This document shows, in pieces, positions 1-5,885 of a stretch of DNA of 7,180 nt. A model generated the notes under the pieces. The model searched no databases and had not been told where the DNA came from. It worked only from the letters and a program-made list of their open reading frames with translations. A program made the translations under genes and the position numbers. This stretch comes from an uncultured Parabacteroides sp. (GTDB lineage: Bacteria > Bacteroidota > Bacteroidia > Bacteroidales > Tannerellaceae): assembly GCA_900770835.1 (NCBI GenBank), contig CAAGLQ010000129.1, positions 1 to 7,180 of the forward strand. The letters run 5' to 3'. The stretch's first letter is position 1; each line of letters opens with the position of its first letter.

Positions 1-80
1 ATGGATTCGGTTTGGGTACAAACACCGTGGCAGAGGGCTGGATAAATGCGGCCATTGCCTTTTGGGAGCGGCAGCGATAG
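1..80 (+). CDS. C-terminal end of an unrecognised protein, cut by the window edge
   Basis: Reading from base 3, 25 codons stay open and end at a TAG at 78-80. The peptide begins GFGLGTNTVAEGWIN and finishes with the helix-like AAIAFWERQR. I do not recognise the family with confidence. A glycine-rich turn followed by an amphipathic C-terminal helix would fit the end of an alpha/beta enzyme. The next stretch holds flavodoxin and FMN-reductase fragments, so this could be the tail of a related flavoprotein or another broken piece. It cannot be seen from here whether the gene upstream of the window is intact. Confidence 0.4.
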   Translation, partial: GFGLGTNTVAEGWINAAIAFWERQR

Positions 81-120
81 CCACATCGTTTATTTGAATA
101 TCCAAATGAAAGATTAATCA

Positions 121-327
121 ATAGAAAAATGGGGTGGCACCACACGGCGCATGGCGCAAGAGATACAGCGTGTCACGGGAGGCGACCTCTTCGAGATCGA
201 GCCGGTCAATCCCTATCCCACGGCATACACACCCTGCACGGAGGTAGCCCTTGCGGAACGTGACAACAACGCCCGCCCGGCAATCAAGGCGACATTACCT
301 GACCGCTTGCGCCGATCCCTTCGATAG
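121..327 (+). pseudogene. Flavodoxin fragment (N-terminal part, broken at both ends)
   Basis: The frame through 121-327 encodes a peptide with WGGTTRRMAQEIQ, then VTGGDLFEIEPVNPYP, then ERDNNARPAIKATLPD. This matches the start of flavodoxins of the Flavodoxin_4 type: the FMN phosphate-binding loop (S/G-x-T-R), the first helix, and the GxDLFEIxPxxPYP strand. The usual first strand (about ten residues ending YFSW) is missing because a stop codon lies at 115-117. After LPD the frame runs only eight more codons to TAG, so the central FMN-binding part and the C-terminus are gone. From about base 300 a different gene fragment is read in another frame, so the break looks like deletion or recombination and not a single frameshift. 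FMN binding is known for the family; this copy cannot make a working protein. Confidence 0.7.
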
Positions 328-496
328 CACGGCGGATTGGTGCATCCGAGCCTTCCGGGGTTTCGTGCTCTGCCTGCCGAATCCCGTGGAGCGAGGCATG
401 GTGATGGCCACTGGCATGGGGCGCAAAGGGGCGGTGAAGGGCTCCTCTTACGAGCAGGAGGCCTATTTGCTGGACACCCGGATCAATGCGCAATAA
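299..496 (+). pseudogene. C-terminal fragment resembling an NAD(P)H-dependent FMN reductase
   Basis: The frame ending at TAA 494-496 reads ACADPFDSTADWCIRAF, then GFVLCLPNPVERGMVMATGM, then GRKGAVKGSSYEQEAYLL. The last part resembles the C-terminus of flavodoxin-like NAD(P)H-dependent oxidoreductases and iron-sulfur flavoproteins, which end in G-x-x-GxVKxSxxxxEAYxLGKxI. Here the usual LGK is LDT. No flavin-binding N-terminus precedes it: upstream of about 299 the coding signal is the flavodoxin fragment in a different frame. A TTG at 251 could open this frame, but it would translate the flavodoxin piece out of frame, so I do not take it as a real start. The family match is from memory of the motif and is moderate. 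Confidence 0.5.
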
Positions 497-507
497 TTAA
501 GAAGCAA

Positions 508-610
508 ATGAAACGATTATCAACCATGATGCTGGGTGTGGCGATCGCCCTGCTGCGGCCGAACCGTTGCGTGCGTTGGTCGATCAACAAGCCAATAAAC
601 CCCTTAAAAC
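508..610 (+). pseudogene. Signal-peptide start of a lost secreted protein, frameshifted
   Basis: An ATG at 508, preceded by the A-rich stretch AAGAAGCAA, opens with MKRLSTMMLGVAIALL, a convincing signal peptide (Lys/Arg, then a hydrophobic core). The expected continuation is in another frame: from 555 one reads AAEPLRALVDQQANKP, which looks like a cleavage region and mature N-terminus. A one-base deletion or two-base insertion near 553-556 explains this. The coding trace fades at about 600-610, where the terminator of the opposite-strand esterase begins, so only some 30 codons remain. The identity of the original protein cannot be told. Together with the two flavoprotein fragments before it, this marks 81-610 as decayed sequence. 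Confidence 0.45.
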
Positions 611-648
611 AAAAAGAACCGCAGGGCGGGATCACCACCCTGCGGTTC
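606..648 (-). terminator. Intrinsic terminator of the esterase gene
   Basis: An 11-bp perfect stem is formed by GAACCGCAGGG (616-626) and CCCTGCGGTTC (638-648), with an 11-base loop. On the minus strand the stem is followed by TTTTTGTTTT (615 down to 606). It begins 15 bases past the esterase stop codon. On the plus strand there is no T-run after the stem, so it works for the minus strand only. Confidence 0.9.
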
Positions 649-663
649 CTTATGAAAGATGTG

Positions 664-1533
664 CTATTTTTGGAACTGACCAGACACATAGCGCAGCATC
701 TCCGGAAGGACGGAACGCCAGTAGGTCCAGTCGTGCTTGCCATCACTCATCCGAAACTCATGGGCGATGCCTAACTCTTTCAACTCGATGTGCAACTTCA
801 TATTGTTGACAGAGAGCGCATCGTCATCCCCACAAGCGATGAACCAAGCCACCTCGTTCTTTTTCGCCTCAGGCAGCTGTTTGAACAGTTCATAGATGTT
901 ATAGTTGGCATACCATTTAGTCAGTACCGCCTCCGAGAACTCGCCATAGCGATTCTGCATATAGCTCTTGTCGTAAGGGCGAACGGCGGCACTCAACGGG
1001 CAAGCAGTGGCGAACAGCTCCGGGTGATGCAGGGCGAAGACAAAAGCACCACCTCCACCGGCGGAGGCTCCGGCAATCGCCCGGCTGGCCCGCTCCGTGC
1101 GGCAACGGTAGTTTTTCTCGATGTAAGGAATCAACTCCTTGATAAAGAAATCCTCGAAGAGGAAACTATCCTCCGGGTCGTTGAAATAGCTGATGCGTTT
1201 CTCTCCATTGGCATCTGGCGTAACTACGATCATGGGGGCTATCTCGCCCCGTTGGATCGCCGCATCCATAAACTGTTTCAATTGCCCATAATGAATCCAT
1301 CCCTGTTGATTGGGCACCGTCCCCCTTGGGCCCGCGGGGTGCAGCAGATAAAGCACCGGATAGCTACGTTCGGAACTGTTGTAACCGGGCGGAAGATAGA
1401 TGGCAAATTTACGCTCTCCTTTCAAACACTCGCTCCGCAGCGTCTTGGCGTCAAACACTGTGCCTTCCGTTTGGGCACTCAGCCGCATGACACCCATCGT
1501 GACACACAGCAACAAAAATAAGCATTGTCTCAT
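664..1533 (-). CDS. Secreted alpha/beta-hydrolase esterase (esterase D / feruloyl-esterase-like, CE1 type)
   Basis: This encodes a 289-residue exported serine esterase. Residues 1-20 are a signal peptide ending LSA before QTEG. The mature part shows the CE1/esterase D layout: KFAIYLPPGYN (42-52), the strand PVLYLLHPAGPRG (59-71), the nucleophile elbow GASAG (155-159, Ser157), an acid loop CGDDDAL (234-240, probably Asp238), and GKHDW (265-269, His267). The triad therefore looks complete. The family cleaves acyl esters, including feruloyl or acetyl groups on plant polysaccharides; the substrate here is unknown. The oxyanion-strand motif is HPAG in place of the more common HGxG. Length is normal for a single-domain member. 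It stands alone, facing away from the DUF6261-like gene, with its own promoter (1608-1615) and terminator (606-648). With no lipobox cysteine, periplasmic location or secretion is expected. Confidence 0.87.
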   Translation of the reverse strand: MRQCLFLLLCVTMGVMRLSAQTEGTVFDAKTLRSECLKGERKFAIYLPPGYNSSERSYPVLYLLHPAGPRGTVPNQQGWIHYGQLKQFMDAAIQRGEIAPMIVVTPDANGEKRISYFNDPEDSFLFEDFFIKELIPYIEKNYRCRTERASRAIAGASAGGGGAFVFALHHPELFATACPLSAAVRPYDKSYMQNRYGEFSEAVLTKWYANYNIYELFKQLPEAKKNEVAWFIACGDDDALSVNNMKLHIELKELGIAHEFRMSDGKHDWTYWRSVLPEMLRYVSGQFQK

Positions 1534-1607
1534 CGTACAAGATTTTAAATAATGATTTAGTAATATTCGTTTTCTCGCTCAAAATGTGCATTTACATTTG
1601 GCCGCCA

Positions 1608-1615
1608 CAAAAGTA
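1608..1615 (-). promoter_or_regulatory. Bacteroidetes-type -7 promoter box for the esterase
   Basis: The minus strand reads TACTTTTG, a full match to the Bacteroidetes -7 consensus TAnnTTTG, about 75 bases before the esterase ATG. The following bases (TGGCGGCC) resemble those after the identical box in front of folC (5815-5822). A clear -33 TTTG at the usual spacing is not visible. Confidence 0.55.
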
Positions 1616-1714
1616 TCGTTTTCTATGGATCCACACGATGGCAAGGAATATGTTGCGCGACATTTGATGGCAGATCTTTTCATCCTGTCTGAATGGATAC
1701 TGCCAGGAAATGAC

Positions 1715-1722
1715 TATATTTG
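1715..1722 (+). promoter_or_regulatory. Candidate -7 promoter box facing the repeat array and DUF6261-like gene
   Basis: TATATTTG matches TAnnTTTG on the plus strand. No convincing -33 element is seen. No TAnnTTTG box occurs on this strand between here and the ATG at 2203, so if this promoter is real the whole hairpin array would be transcribed as a leader of roughly 475 bases. This is inference from motif position only. Confidence 0.35.
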
Positions 1723-1775
1723 TGGCAACTGCGAGCATCCGTGCGGAGGGAGGCGGCGGTACCGCTAAAAATCCC

Positions 1776-2175
1776 GCGTGAGGCGTGGCGCAGCCGGGAA
1801 ATCGGCGTGGAACTACTTCCAAAGCGCCGGGCAGCCGGGAAATCGGCTTGGAACCTCTTCCAAAGGGCCGCGACGCCCGGAAATGGGGTTTGAAACCACT
1901 TCCAAGGGGCTGCGCAGCGTGCGCCGAGGCTTGGAACCGCTTCCAAAGGGCATTTCCGGCCTGCGCCGAGGTTTGAAACCACTTCCACGGCTTCACGCAG
2001 TCTGCGCCGAGGTTTGAAACCACTTCCAAGGAACATTTCCGGCCAGCGGCGAGGCGTGGAACCACTTCCACGGAGCATTTCCAGCCGGCGACGGGGCGTG
2101 GAACCACTTCCATGGACGTTTCCGGCAGGCGACGGCGGTCGCCAAACGCCTTCCAAGCGGATGCGCAGCGAGATT
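1776..2175. repeat. Tandem array of about 41-42-bp units, each with a short hairpin
   Basis: Eight clear units and a ninth decayed one are anchored on a 14-base core, TGGAACCACTTCCA, whose arms TGGAA/TTCCA are complementary around a 4-base loop. Cores start at 1808, 1849, 1891, 1932, 1974, 2015, 2057 and 2099, so steps are 41 or 42 bases; a decayed core lies near 2142-2155. Three cores (1891, 1974, 2015) have GAAA for GGAA. Between cores lie G+C-rich spacers that are also related to each other. A half-unit at about 1781-1804 lacks the core's right arm. Spacers of the first units (GGAAAT at 1797, 1838, 1879) are reverse complements of the later type (CATTTCC at 1951, 2034, 2077; CGTTTCC at 2117). 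Reading frames are open on both strands across the array, but they follow from the repeat composition and have no credible starts. Confidence 0.9.
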
Positions 2176-2202
2176 ATTTATTAACCTACAAAATTAAATG
2201 CT

Positions 2203-3009
2203 ATGGCAACAACAGCGAAACAAATCCTGTCGTTCTCGTTGACACAACTGACGACCGGTGGAAGCTGCGACTTCCATGAGAAAGTGAACGCATTGATCGT
2301 GAAGTACACACCCGCGGCATTGCATGTGGAGGAACTGGCGGAAGACTACGCGAAAGAGCAGGCGCAACTGGCCTCGATCGTCAACCGCTCGACCACCTAC
2401 GCCTCTACGCGCTACCTGCGGGAGGATGACAAGACGCGCGACGGCTATAACAGCGTGATCAACGGCGTGGCTCGTGCGCATCAGAACAATCCCATCGAGG
2501 AGAAGCGCAAGGCAGCTCTTCTTTTGATGGATCGGCTCGCTCCCTACGCTAACATCAACAAGCATCAGTATGCCAAGCAGACTGCCGAGGTGAATGGTAT
2601 GCTGAAGATGCTGGAGGAGCCGGAGCTGAAAGCGGCGCTGAAGACTTTAGGTATTGAAAGCGAGGTAGAGGGACTGCGCACGGCGAACGAGAAATTTGAT
2701 GCTTCGCTGTCAGCAAAAGCGGCTGAAGCAACGGATCGCCAAACCCAAACCAGCGTGAAGACCGCCGATGTGGTGAATGCCGAGAACGGCACCTACCAGA
2801 GCATTGTGCAGGTGGTTAACGCTTATGCGATCGCCCTGCCCACGGAGACGATCAACGCATTTATCGACGAGTTGAACGGTGTCGTGACGGTCTATGCCGC
2901 AACCATCAACCGTCGAGGGACGGGTGGTTCCGCTGCCGGTGGAGATGACACGATCCCCGATCCTGAGCCGGAGCCGGAACCGGAACCTGAGAATCCGGAT
3001 GTGATCTGA
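2203..3009 (+). CDS. DUF6261-like protein with an acidic Pro-Glu tail
   Basis: This 268-residue protein starts at an ATG preceded by the A-rich ACAAAATTAAATGCT. It lacks a signal peptide and membrane segments, so it should be cytoplasmic. Nearly all of residues 20-235 looks alpha-helical and charged (for example EELAEDYAKEQAQL at 43-56 and EEKRKAALLLMDRLAPYA at 99-116), followed by a Gly/Ser linker (239-247) and a tail of alternating Pro and Glu (252-262). The opening LTQLTTGG..DFHEKVNALI and the closing AFIDELNGVVTVYAATIN resemble what I recall of DUF6261, a Bacteroidetes family of unknown function; I assign it by overall pattern, not by a catalytic motif. No enzyme residues are evident. It is a single gene between the hairpin array and the palindrome at 3043-3070. 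The tail is coded by six-base repeats (GAGCCG/GAACCG), so its length could vary without breaking the frame. Confidence 0.75.
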   Translation: MATTAKQILSFSLTQLTTGGSCDFHEKVNALIVKYTPAALHVEELAEDYAKEQAQLASIVNRSTTYASTRYLREDDKTRDGYNSVINGVARAHQNNPIEEKRKAALLLMDRLAPYANINKHQYAKQTAEVNGMLKMLEEPELKAALKTLGIESEVEGLRTANEKFDASLSAKAAEATDRQTQTSVKTADVVNAENGTYQSIVQVVNAYAIALPTETINAFIDELNGVVTVYAATINRRGTGGSAAGGDDTIPDPEPEPEPEPENPDVI

Positions 3010-3042
3010 TAGACGGCTTTTGTCGTCGTCCCATTTATTATT

Positions 3043-3078
3043 GTAGAGACGTAGCGCGCTACGTCTCTACTTTGTTTA
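3043..3078 (+). terminator. Perfect 28-bp palindrome, likely terminator of the DUF6261-like gene
   Basis: GTAGAGACGTAGCG (3043-3056) is followed directly by its exact reverse complement, CGCTACGTCTCTAC (3057-3070). On the plus strand TTTGTTTA follows, giving an intrinsic-terminator shape 34 bases after the upstream stop codon. On the minus strand the bases after the stem are AATAATAA, so it would be a weaker stop for the converging MFS gene. The GTAGAGACG...CGTCTCTAC ends resemble dispersed palindromes I recall from Bacteroidetes and cyanobacterial genomes; that resemblance is from memory. Confidence 0.75.
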
Positions 3079-3095
3079 TTGGATACTCAATGGGG

Positions 3096-4454
3096 TTACC
3101 CCTTGATGTTCGGCAATTCCAGGCCGTAGCCTTTGCGCCTGTCCTCGCGCTTCAGCAGGAGGGCGATGAAGAGCGCCAAGACACCGAAGCCGGTGAAGAC
3201 GGCCATCGGGAGCGTATAGTCGTAGGCGATCTTGCCGGTGCCGTTATCCACCTTGCAATAAGTATCGAGGATCCAGCCGATCAGCAGCGGCACCATGCTC
3301 AATCCGATGTTCTGCACCCAGAAGATCATGGCGTAAGCCGTTCCCAACTGTTTCTCCGGGATAATCTTAGGCACGGAGGGCCACATGGCGGAGGGAACCA
3401 ACGAGAAGGCGATGCCCAACACGATCATCACGATCGTGGCGAACCACCACTCGTTCAAGACGGGCAGCGTGAACAACAGGTGCACGCCGATCAGCATCAA
3501 CGCGCCATACATCATGATCGTAGCGCCCTTTCCCTTGCGGTCGTAGAGGTTGCCGAAGAAGGGGGTCAGCAAGATCGTGCCGAAAGGCAGGATCGCCGGG
3601 ATATTGCCCGCCAACTCCGGATCGACATTATACTTATTGACCATCAAGTCGGTCGCGTACTTCAAGAAGGGGAACACGGCTGAATAGAACAGCACGCAGA
3701 GCAAGGCGATCAACCAGAAGCCCTTGCTGGTGACGATCACCAGGATGTCTTTCAAGCGGAAAGGCTCCTCGGCCTCCTCCTCTTCCACACCGACGGAAGC
3801 GTCGAGCTTGCGATCCATCACGCAGAACACCAAGAAGGTGATCAAGCCGATGCAGAGCATGATGAGGCAGAGCAAGATCGGGGCGGCGATGTTCTGGAAA
3901 TAGGTAGCGATAGGCACCGTGATCGAAAGCGCCATGGCCGTACCGAGACGGGCTGTTGCCATCTCCAAGCCCATCGCCAAGGCCATCTCCTTGCCCTTGA
4001 ACCAACGGACGATGATCTTCGAGACCGTGATGCCGGCTGTCTCCACACCTACACCGAACAGGGCATAACCCAACGCGGCCACCATCACTTGCGCTTTCCA
4101 GCCAAACAATTCGCCCTCCATCGAGAAAGCGTCTGAAATGGCCCAGTACTTGATGCCACAACCGATGATCATCAAGACGCAAGAGGCGACACCGGTGAAG
4201 CGCACGCCCATCTTGTCGAGGATGATTCCGCCGATGATCAGCATGAAAAGGAACACGTTAAACCAGCCATAGGCACTCGTGAAAAAGCCGTATTCCGTGC
4301 TGTTCCAGCCGAGTTGCTCCTCCAGCATCGGTTTCAGCGGCGACATCACGTCGGTCAAGATGTAGCCGGTCAGCATCGTGAAGGCCACTAAGGCCAGCAC
4401 ACTCCAACGAGCGACTTTCGAGTCGCTCAGTTTCTGTTGAATTTTTTCTGTCAT
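3096..4454 (-). CDS. Major facilitator superfamily transporter, MFSD1-like
   Basis: This is a 452-residue inner-membrane carrier with about 12 hydrophobic segments and a charged cytoplasmic loop between the halves (about 214-236, with an EEEEAEE run). MFS motif A appears as GGIILDKMGVRFTG (75-88) and again in the second half as GNLYDRKGKG (301-310). Two conserved stretches point to the MFSD1 branch: RWFKGKEMALAMGLEMATAR (150-169) and MWPSVPKIIPEKQLGTAYA (357-375), followed by VQNIGLSMVPLLIGWILD (380-397). Vertebrate MFSD1 is a lysosomal dipeptide carrier; peptide transport here is only an inference. The ATG at 4452-4454 lies 19 bases after the folC stop with no promoter between, so the two are probably cotranscribed. 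Known alternatives for similar bacterial proteins are the generic MFS or oxalate/formate-antiporter labels. The superfamily is certain, the substrate is not. Confidence 0.88.
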   Translation of the reverse strand: MTEKIQQKLSDSKVARWSVLALVAFTMLTGYILTDVMSPLKPMLEEQLGWNSTEYGFFTSAYGWFNVFLFMLIIGGIILDKMGVRFTGVASCVLMIIGCGIKYWAISDAFSMEGELFGWKAQVMVAALGYALFGVGVETAGITVSKIIVRWFKGKEMALAMGLEMATARLGTAMALSITVPIATYFQNIAAPILLCLIMLCIGLITFLVFCVMDRKLDASVGVEEEEAEEPFRLKDILVIVTSKGFWLIALLCVLFYSAVFPFLKYATDLMVNKYNVDPELAGNIPAILPFGTILLTPFFGNLYDRKGKGATIMMYGALMLIGVHLLFTLPVLNEWWFATIVMIVLGIAFSLVPSAMWPSVPKIIPEKQLGTAYAMIFWVQNIGLSMVPLLIGWILDTYCKVDNGTGKIAYDYTLPMAVFTGFGVLALFIALLLKREDRRKGYGLELPNIKG

Positions 4455-4473
4455 GATTCTTATTGTTTACAGT

Positions 4474-5793
4474 TTATTTAATCGCTTCTGGGAACAGGGG
4501 GAGGGCATCCGCCACGATGAACGTGCTGCCTCCAATGAAAATCGTGTCGTGGGGATCGGCTGCCTGCTGAGCGGCTTTCACCGCCTCGCCCACCGTAGGG
4601 AAGGTAGCCCCTCGCAATCCATGCGATGCGGCTTTCTCCGCGAAAGTCTCCACCGGCATGGCCCGGCTGACCGAGGCCTGCGTGAAATAATAGGTCGCCT
4701 GCTTGGGCATCAGTGCCAGCACGCTATCCACATCCTTGTCGGCCACCATGCCGACCACCATGCGTAGCACGCCGCTCTCCGCTTGCTGCGCATCCGCCAA
4801 GGTCTTGGCCAGGTGCTGCCAGCCGCCTACGTTATGACCCGTGTCGCAGTAGGTCGCGCAAGGCTCGTCAGTCACCCGCTGCCAGCGCCCCATCAGTCCG
4901 GTCAAACTCGTCACGGAGCGGAAGCCCTCCTTCACGGCCTCCGGCGAGAGGGAAAGCCCCACCTCCTCGCGCAAGATATGCAGCGCCGAGAGCACAGTCC
5001 GCGCGTTGCAGGGCTGCGCGTCGCCGAGCAGTTCGCCATATACCGGCCCATACTCCTTCGAGTGGAAACACAGCGTGTGATCGGGAGTCAGCTCGCAGCC
5101 GTCGGCCATCAGCGCCATCTCCGGAGCGAAATGGAAGATAGCCCCCTTCTCCTTCGCCTTTTGGGCGATCGTATCATGGATGACCGGCTCCGCGCTCTCG
5201 CCCAGCAGCAAGGGGACGCCCGACTTGGCGATGCCCGCCTTCTCGGCGGCGATCTGCCCCAAGGTATCGCCCAGGAACTGGGTATGGTCGAAACTGATAT
5301 TGGTGATGATACTGAGCAGCGGCGTGATGATGTTGGTGCAGTCCAACCGACCGCCCAACCCTACCTCGATCACGGCGATATCCACGGCCTGCTCCTTGAA
5401 ATACTGAAAGGCCATCGCCGTGGTCAGCTCGAAGAAAGAGGGATGCTGTGGCTCGAAGAAGGCCCGGTGCCGCTCCACGAAATCCACCACATAGGCCTCG
5501 CTCGCCTTCTCGCCATTCACCCGGATACGCTCCCGGAAATCAAGCAGATGCGGGGAGGTGTAAAGCCCTACCTTATAGCCGGCCTGCCGCAGGATGGCCG
5601 CCAACAGGTGGCTGACGGAGCCTTTGCCGTTCGTGCCGGCCACGTGAATCGTCGGGTATGCTTTATGGGGATTCCCTAAATGATCGTCGAGGGCGATCGT
5701 CGTGCCGAGCCCGGGCTTGTAAGCGGAAGCGCCGCTCTGCTGGAACATCGGGACACGGGTATATAGATAATGAAGTGTCTCTTGGTATGTCAT
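4474..5793 (-). CDS. folC: Bifunctional dihydrofolate synthase / folylpolyglutamate synthase
   Basis: This Mur-ligase-type enzyme adds glutamate to dihydropteroate and then to folates, using ATP, in the cytoplasm. With the ATG at 5793 it has 439 residues, normal for the family. Visible motifs, in order, are the P-loop GTNGKGS (53-59), TSPHL (79-83), FELTTAMAF (121-129), EVGLGGRLDCTN (143-154), NISFDHTQFLG (165-175), AAEKAGI (182-188), GRWQ (302-305), DTGHN of the C-terminal domain (317-321), and GGSTFIVADAL near the end (421-431). All catalytic signatures are present. A TTG at 5815-5817 extends the frame by eight codons, but it overlaps the -7 box, and MTYQETLHYLY is the usual folC opening. 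The MFS gene follows 19 bases downstream; a functional link to folate is not evident. Confidence 0.97.
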   Translation of the reverse strand: MTYQETLHYLYTRVPMFQQSGASAYKPGLGTTIALDDHLGNPHKAYPTIHVAGTNGKGSVSHLLAAILRQAGYKVGLYTSPHLLDFRERIRVNGEKASEAYVVDFVERHRAFFEPQHPSFFELTTAMAFQYFKEQAVDIAVIEVGLGGRLDCTNIITPLLSIITNISFDHTQFLGDTLGQIAAEKAGIAKSGVPLLLGESAEPVIHDTIAQKAKEKGAIFHFAPEMALMADGCELTPDHTLCFHSKEYGPVYGELLGDAQPCNARTVLSALHILREEVGLSLSPEAVKEGFRSVTSLTGLMGRWQRVTDEPCATYCDTGHNVGGWQHLAKTLADAQQAESGVLRMVVGMVADKDVDSVLALMPKQATYYFTQASVSRAMPVETFAEKAASHGLRGATFPTVGEAVKAAQQAADPHDTIFIGGSTFIVADALPLFPEAIK

Positions 5794-5814
5794 ACTATTC
5801 TTTTTTACGGCGGA

Positions 5815-5822
5815 CAAAAGTA
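5815..5822 (-). promoter_or_regulatory. Bacteroidetes-type -7 promoter box for folC
   Basis: The minus strand reads TACTTTTG, a full TAnnTTTG match, 21 bases before the folC ATG. This gives a leader of only some 14 bases. It is the same octamer as at the esterase promoter and is also followed by a T and a C/G-rich stretch. No clear -33 TTTG is visible. Confidence 0.6.
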
Positions 5823-5835
5823 ACGAAATAAATCA

Positions 5836-5843
5836 TATCTTCG
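5836..5843 (+). promoter_or_regulatory. Candidate -7 promoter box for the TSCPD gene
   Basis: TATCTTCG differs by one base from the TAnnTTTG consensus and lies 42 bases before the ATG at 5886. It is only 13 bases from the oppositely directed folC box, so polymerases at the two promoters would compete for the same DNA. A -33 element is not visible. Confidence 0.4.
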
Positions 5844-5885
5844 CGCCCCGGTAATGAAAAAGGACTAAACTTATAGACAGCAGAA

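Noticed and set aside
337..774. 145-codon plus-strand frame
   Set aside because: It joins an out-of-frame reading of the FMN-reductase remnant, the signal-peptide remnant at 508, and the esterase terminator, so it is not one gene.
790..1521. 243-codon plus-strand frame opposite the esterase
   Set aside because: The esterase on the minus strand has a signal peptide, catalytic triad, promoter and terminator; this frame has none.
1778..2017. Plus-strand frames in the repeat array (79 and 63 codons)
   Set aside because: Same cause: low-stop G+C-rich repeats; no start context and no recognisable protein.
1592..2156. Overlapping minus-strand reading frames of 173 and 158 codons with repeated peptides such as EVVPR and SNLGA
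   Set aside because: They are translations of the 41-42-bp repeat, whose period is not a steady multiple of three, so several frames on both strands stay open. No start with upstream signals, and the peptide tails run into non-repetitive promoter DNA.
1776..2175. CRISPR array
   Set aside because: The repeated core is only 14 bases and imperfect, and the intervening sequences are themselves homologous, whereas CRISPR spacers are unrelated. No cas gene is present.
3072..3683. 203-codon plus-strand frame opposite the MFS gene
   Set aside because: Charged, His/Gln-rich product with no family resemblance, lying opposite a clear membrane transporter.
3634..4182. 182-codon minus-strand frame inside the MFS gene
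   Set aside because: It overlaps the transporter in a different frame and has a His/Arg/Gly-rich composition typical of frame shadows.
4783..5679. 298-codon plus-strand frame opposite folC
   Set aside because: folC is unmistakable on the other strand with all its motifs; long antisense frames are expected in G+C-rich coding DNA.
5794..5817. Upstream TTG start for folC adding eight residues
   Set aside because: The TTG lies within the -7 promoter box, so it would not be in the mRNA; the ATG at 5793 gives the usual N-terminus.
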